Shown: piece by piece, positions 7,107-10,106 of the stretch
How positions within the stretch are numbered: the first letter of the stretch is position 1
Layout: each line of letters opens with the position of its first letter
The notes under the pieces: model-generated
The model's input: only the letters and a program-made list of their open reading frames with translations
What the model was told of the DNA's origin: nothing
Databases searched by the model: none
DNA from: Penaeus vannamei
Taxonomy: Eukaryota; Arthropoda; Malacostraca; Decapoda; Penaeidae
Assembly (NCBI RefSeq): GCF_042767895.1
Contig: NC_091574.1
Span: 29,578,730-29,588,835, forward strand
Reading direction: 5' to 3'
Length of the DNA: 10,106 nt
Translations under genes and position numbers: made by a program

Positions 7107-7606
7107 NNNNNNNNNNNNNNNNNNNNNNNNNNNNNNNNNNNNNNNNNNNNNNNNNNNNNNNNNNNNNNNNNNNNNNNNNNNNNNNNNNNNNNNNNNNNNN
7201 NNNNNNNNNNNNNNNNNNNNNNNNNNNNNNNNNNNNNNNNNNNNNNNNNNNNNNNNNNNNNNNNNNNNNNNNNNNNNNNNNNNNNNNNNNNNNNNNNNNN
7301 NNNNNNNNNNNNNNNNNNNNNNNNNNNNNNNNNNNNNNNNNNNNNNNNNNNNNNNNNNNNNNNNNNNNNNNNNNNNNNNNNNNNNNNNNNNNNNNNNNNN
7401 NNNNNNNNNNNNNNNNNNNNNNNNNNNNNNNNNNNNNNNNNNNNNNNNNNNNNNNNNNNNNNNNNNNNNNNNNNNNNNNNNNNNNNNNNNNNNNNNNNNN
7501 NNNNNNNNNNNNNNNNNNNNNNNNNNNNNNNNNNNNNNNNNNNNNNNNNNNNNNNNNNNNNNNNNNNNNNNNNNNNNNNNNNNNNNNNNNNNNNNNNNNN
7601 NNNNNN
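7107..7606. other. Assembly gap of exactly 500 N
   Basis: The N run is exactly 500 bases long, a round number typical of a scaffolding placeholder rather than a measured distance. Open frames that cross it are artefacts. Real spacing between the left and right parts of the window is therefore unknown. Confidence 0.99.
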
Positions 7607-7745
7607 CTTTGAAATCTCTCCTGGAGGCATGTTTTGGGGGGGGAGGGGCTGCAATGTCCTTCTAATATTAGACGCAACAGCAGCAACTTCTCCTGGTTTA
7701 ATGCTTCTTTTTTATTTGGGGGGGGGGGGGGGAGGGCGTGTGTGT
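7607..7745. repeat. Post-gap segment with G homopolymers (G8 and G15)
   Basis: A G8 run lies at 7636-7643, followed by A and GGGG, and a G15 run at 7718-7732 is followed by AGGG. The sequence between them (about 7649-7710) is unique. Long G homopolymers are prone to polymerase slippage and to quadruplex formation. Confidence 0.85.
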
Positions 7746-8317
7746 CCTTTAAGGTGTTTGCCGTGTAGCAGTACGGTCGTGTTTGAGGTGTATGTTAAGG
7801 GCGGTTAGGATTTTTCTTTTTTTCTTTTTTCTTTCTTTCTTTTTTTATGTGTCAAGGCAAAGTGTTTGGTATAAAGGAACGGAGTAATGGGGCTTTGCAG
7901 TTTGTAAAAAAGAGAAGAATGGAGGATTAAAATTCACAGTGTTATGAAGATAAGTCTTGTATGAATTGACCTATCCTTGTGTTATTGAACGCACCGATGA
8001 AGAAACGAATGAATAAGCAAATACATTCATAACTGAATCAACAAAGGAGTACATGATAGATACGATAACAAATGCCAATAACCATGAACACGAGAAGGAA
8101 ACCTAAGTAGCAAAGAGAAAGAGGAAGAGATTAAGTGAAATAAAAATAGCTACCTGGGAAGACACGCAATTCCAAAGGGGAGAAGCATCCCGTAGAAGGG
8201 AACCCGGCGCCTTGTATCGTTCTCTCGGCAGAGGCTCGTAAAGGCAAGTGGTGTCGAGGTGGAATGGGCCCGAGAGGTATCAGCGATGTACAAAGTGTAT
8301 CAGCGTATGGGTGAAAC
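7746..8317. other. Mostly unique segment with a T/C tract
   Basis: This is the longest stretch without tandem repeats. It holds a pure T/C tract at 7811-7846, an A-rich part (about 7970-8145), and a GC-richer part (about 8150-8317) with a 7-bp inverted pair CTCTCGG (8222-8228) and CCGAGAG (8270-8276). The minus frame over 8131-8364 is open for about 77 codons but starts inside the CA array and has no domain that I recognise. It could include microsatellite-flanking dispersed repeat, which I cannot test here. Confidence 0.6.
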
Positions 8318-8473
8318 CACACACACGCATATGTACACTCACGCACACTCACACACACACACACTCACACACACACACTCACACACACACTCACACACAC
8401 ACACTCACACACACACACACTCACACTCACACACACACACACACACAAACTCACACACACACATACATACACA
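8318..8473. repeat. (CA)n microsatellite with regular CT interruptions
   Basis: The CA array is broken repeatedly by ACTC steps, giving blocks such as CACACACACACT and CACACACT about 8 to 20 bases apart. Its right edge degrades into ACATACATACACACGTAC. It is the opposite orientation to the GT array on the other side of the gap and is followed closely by a GA array. Confidence 0.95.
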
Positions 8474-8504
8474 CGTACTTATGTGCATACACATGTGTAC
8501 ATGA

Positions 8505-8680
8505 GAAAGAGAGAGCGGGGGAAGAGAAAGATTAAGAGAGAGGGAGAGGGAGGGAGAGAGAGAAAGGGACAGAGAGAGAGAGAGAGAGAGGGAGAAAGAG
8601 AGAGAAAGAAAGAAGGACAGAGAGAGAGAGAGAGAAGGACCGAGAGAGAGAGAGAGAGAGAAGGACAGAGAGAGAGAGGT
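8505..8680. repeat. (GA)n microsatellite with GAAGGAC sub-repeats
   Basis: GA dinucleotides dominate, with GGGAGAGGGAGG at the left. On the right, GAAGGAC recurs at 8612, 8634 and 8660, each followed by AGAGAG or CGAGAG. This shows a second, longer periodicity of 22-26 bases on top of the dinucleotide. Confidence 0.95.
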
Positions 8681-8840
8681 ACAAATGTCTTATCTCCTTA
8701 CTTATTTCGGCAAGATATACATATATGATATATTGTGACATATCATCGTCTGGAATCCCTTTGATCTTCCTTTTCAAAGAATTATGATGAAGAGGGAATG
8801 GAATGGAGGAGAAGAAGGAGACTGTTGTGACGTTGCTTTT
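8681..8840. other. Unique segment with a small inverted repeat
   Basis: About 160 non-repetitive bases include ATGATAT (8725-8731) and ATATCAT (8740-8746) separated by 8 bases, a small hairpin candidate in AT-rich sequence. A GA-rich patch (8787-8821) follows. No gene is seen. Confidence 0.6.
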
Positions 8841-9095
8841 GATGATAAAAATAGATGAATAGTGATAATGATGATATTGATAGTGATAGTAGTAAGGATA
8901 ATGATAATAGCTACAAGAATGATAATGATAACAATAGTGATGATGATTATAATGATAATGATAGTAATAGTAACAATGGCAACAATAACAACAATGAAGA
9001 TAATAGTAATACTACTGATAATAATTATAATGATAATAGTAATCATGATGATGATGATGATGATAATAATAATGGTGATGATAATAAAAACAACA
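8841..9095. repeat. GAT/AAT/AGT impure trinucleotide microsatellite
   Basis: Triplets GAT, AAT, AGT and AAC continue for about 255 bases, with a purer (GAT)n block around 9046-9065. The long plus-strand open frame beginning at 8855 is Asn/Asp/Ser-rich here and becomes Pro/Leu/Ser-rich in the next pyrimidine tract. That is repeat translation in both halves, not a protein. Confidence 0.93.
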
Positions 9096-9265
9096 ACAGA
9101 AGAAGAAGCAACAAAAGAAAAACTCCGAAGAAGGAAAATAAGAAAACAATGGTAAAGAAAACGATGATACGAATATCAAAACCAGGATTAAGACTCATGA
9201 TAAAGACGATGATGCAAACCCGACCTTCCTCGATTCAATATTCCTTTCCCCACGACAACATGGAC
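9096..9265. other. A-rich transition segment
   Basis: A degenerate AAC/AGA-rich part (to about 9160) is followed by about 100 bases of mixed sequence that run into the pyrimidine tract. No gene or motif is recognised. Confidence 0.6.
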
Positions 9266-9484
9266 ACCCTCCCTCCCTCCCTCCTTCCCTCCTTCCCTCC
9301 CCTCTCCACTCCCTCCTTCCCTCCCTCCCTCCCTTCTTCCCTCCCACCCTCCCTCCCTCCTTCCCTCCCTCCTTCCCTCCCCTCTCCTCTCCTTCCCTCC
9401 CTCCCTTCCCTCCCTCCTCCCTTCCTTCTCCCTACCCTCCCTCCCTCCCTCCTTCCTCCTTCCCTCCTTCCTTCCCTCCCTCCC
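9266..9484. repeat. CCT/CCCT/CCTT polypyrimidine tract
   Basis: The plus strand is almost exclusively C and T, mostly CCCT and CCTT tetramers with occasional CCA and CTCT. It continues into the 83-bp minisatellite, whose inter-core spacers are made of the same motif. The minus-strand frame is a Gly/Arg/Glu repeat translation. Confidence 0.95.
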
Positions 9485-9686
9485 TTCGTCTAAATATCCT
9501 ACGAGATCCTGGCCTTCCCTCCCACCCTCCCTCCCTCCCTCCCACCCTCCCTCCTTCCCTCCCTCCCTTCGTCTAAATATCCTACGAGATCCTGGCCTTC
9601 CCTCCCACCCTCCCTCCCTCCCTCCCACCCTCCTTCCTCCCCTCCTTCCCTTCGTCTAAATATCCTACGAGATCCTGGCCTTCCCT
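9485..9686. repeat. 83-bp minisatellite, two full units and one partial
   Basis: A 30-base non-repetitive core beginning TTCGTCTAAATATCC and ending GATCCTGGCC occurs at 9485, 9568 and 9651, spaced exactly 83 bases apart. The core is identical in all three copies. Between cores are about 53 bases of CCCT/CCTT. The first roughly 65 bases of units 1 and 2 are identical, and they differ by small changes near the end. The third unit is cut off after TTCCCT, where unique sequence begins. Confidence 0.95.
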
Positions 9687-9764
9687 TACCCAGGCGGTGG
9701 TCCATACAGCTTCAATAACTAATGAATCGTTTCCTTTGCGGTGGTGGACTGGCAGGAGGATTCA
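9687..9764. other. Unique spacer with an 8-bp inverted repeat
   Basis: AATGAATC at 9721-9728 pairs perfectly with GATTCATT at 9759-9766, with a 30-base loop; the stem can be lengthened by a T-G wobble and one C-G pair. GCGGTGGT occurs twice, at 9694 and 9738. No gene is seen. Confidence 0.65.
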
Positions 9765-9866
9765 TTGGCTGAGTTTTTTTTCTTCTTCTTTTTCTTCTTC
9801 TTCTTCTTCTTTTGTGGTTGGCTGAGTTTTTTTTTTTTTTTTTCTTCTTCTTCTTTTGTGGTTCGT
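9765..9866. repeat. Tandem duplication of a T-run/TTC block
   Basis: The block TTGGCTGAG, T-run, TTC repeats, TTTTGTGGTT occurs twice, starting at 9765 and 9818. The first copy has T8 followed by a long TTC stretch, the second T17 (9827-9843) followed by a shorter one. It is a 53-bp duplication whose internal simple repeats have since changed length. Confidence 0.9.
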
Positions 9867-10106
9867 GTTGTTTTAGGTTGGAGGAGGGAGAGAAGGAGGG
9901 GGAGGAGGGAAAAGAAGAGGGGGAGAGGAAGATGGAGGAAGAGGAACAGGAAGAACAAGAGGAAGAATGGAAATAAGCATAAGGAGTAGGAGGAAGGAGA
10001 AGAAGAAAGAAGAGAAGGATAAGGAAAATGAATAAAAATATATAAATATGAAAAGGAAGAGGAGGAGGAGAGGAAATACGAGGAGGAGAAACTTAAGGAA
10101 GGAAAA
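9867..10106. repeat. GGA/GAA polypurine tract, runs off the right edge
   Basis: GGAGG, GAAGA and GGAAG motifs fill the end of the window, with a short AT-rich break around 10030-10050. Base bias flips from pyrimidine-rich (9266-9866) to purine-rich on the plus strand at about 9867. The tract is open at the window edge, so its full length is unknown. Confidence 0.9.

Noticed and set aside
7036..7686. Open frames spanning the N block
   Set aside because: Their length comes from 500 unknown bases; only short ends on each side are real sequence.
8131..8364. Short minus-strand open frame (77 codons) as a small protein gene
   Set aside because: Its start lies in the CA array, it has no recognised domain or signal peptide, and no conservation can be shown from this window.
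8855..9493. Asn/Asp/Ser-rich then Pro/Leu/Ser-rich open frame (212 codons)
   Set aside because: Its two halves follow the GAT/AAT array and the CCT/CCTT tract, so it is a repeat translation with no independent evidence of coding.
9188..9705. Gly/Arg/Glu-rich minus-strand frames resembling a low-complexity RNA-binding protein
   Set aside because: They are the complement of the CCCT/CCTT pyrimidine tract and the 83-bp minisatellite; the repeated peptide mirrors the DNA unit.

Overview
This window looks like non-coding, repeat-dominated nuclear DNA from an animal, most likely a decapod crustacean and plausibly a penaeid shrimp. That guess rests on the style of the sequence: very dense, long and impure microsatellites of many classes (AAT/ATC, GA, GT/CA, AT, ACT, CCT/CCTT, GGA/GAA), a satellite-like array, and a scaffold gap of exactly 500 N. 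No gene, organelle marker or RNA gene fixes the species. By rough addition, tandem and simple repeats cover more than three quarters of the non-N bases. I found no reading frame that I would call a protein gene; the long open frames are translations of simple repeats or run through the N gap.

Layout: 50-183 is an AAT/ATG microsatellite. From about 188 to 400 lies a fragment that resembles, from memory, the 3' part of a widely dispersed animal repeat. Its tail-like end leads directly into a 3.3-kb complex tandem array (about 304-3655) of monomers from 117 to 204 bp. Part of this array is organised as a higher-order trimer of about 420 bp that occurs three times. A short unique stretch (3656-3776) is followed by a strongly purine-rich, G-quadruplex-prone tract (3777-4612), a short AT-rich spacer and a GA array (4687-4930). 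After a unique spacer with an inverted repeat come ATT/ATC arrays (5071-5742 and 5998-6290), an ACT array, a mixed-composition island (6382-6640), a GT array joined to an AT array (6641-6960), and the N gap (7107-7606).

Right of the gap are G homopolymers, about 550 bp of mostly unique sequence, a CA array joined to a GA array (8318-8680), an AAT/ATG array (8841-9095), and a long CCT/CCTT pyrimidine tract. Embedded in that tract is an 83-bp minisatellite with a conserved 30-bp core (9485-9686). The right end holds a duplicated T-run/TTC block and then switches to a GGA/GAA purine tract that runs off the window.

No genes work together here. The main biology visible is repeat birth and turnover: a probable dispersed element whose tail seems to have been amplified into a satellite, module gain and loss among monomers, and long purine/pyrimidine strand asymmetries able to form non-B DNA.
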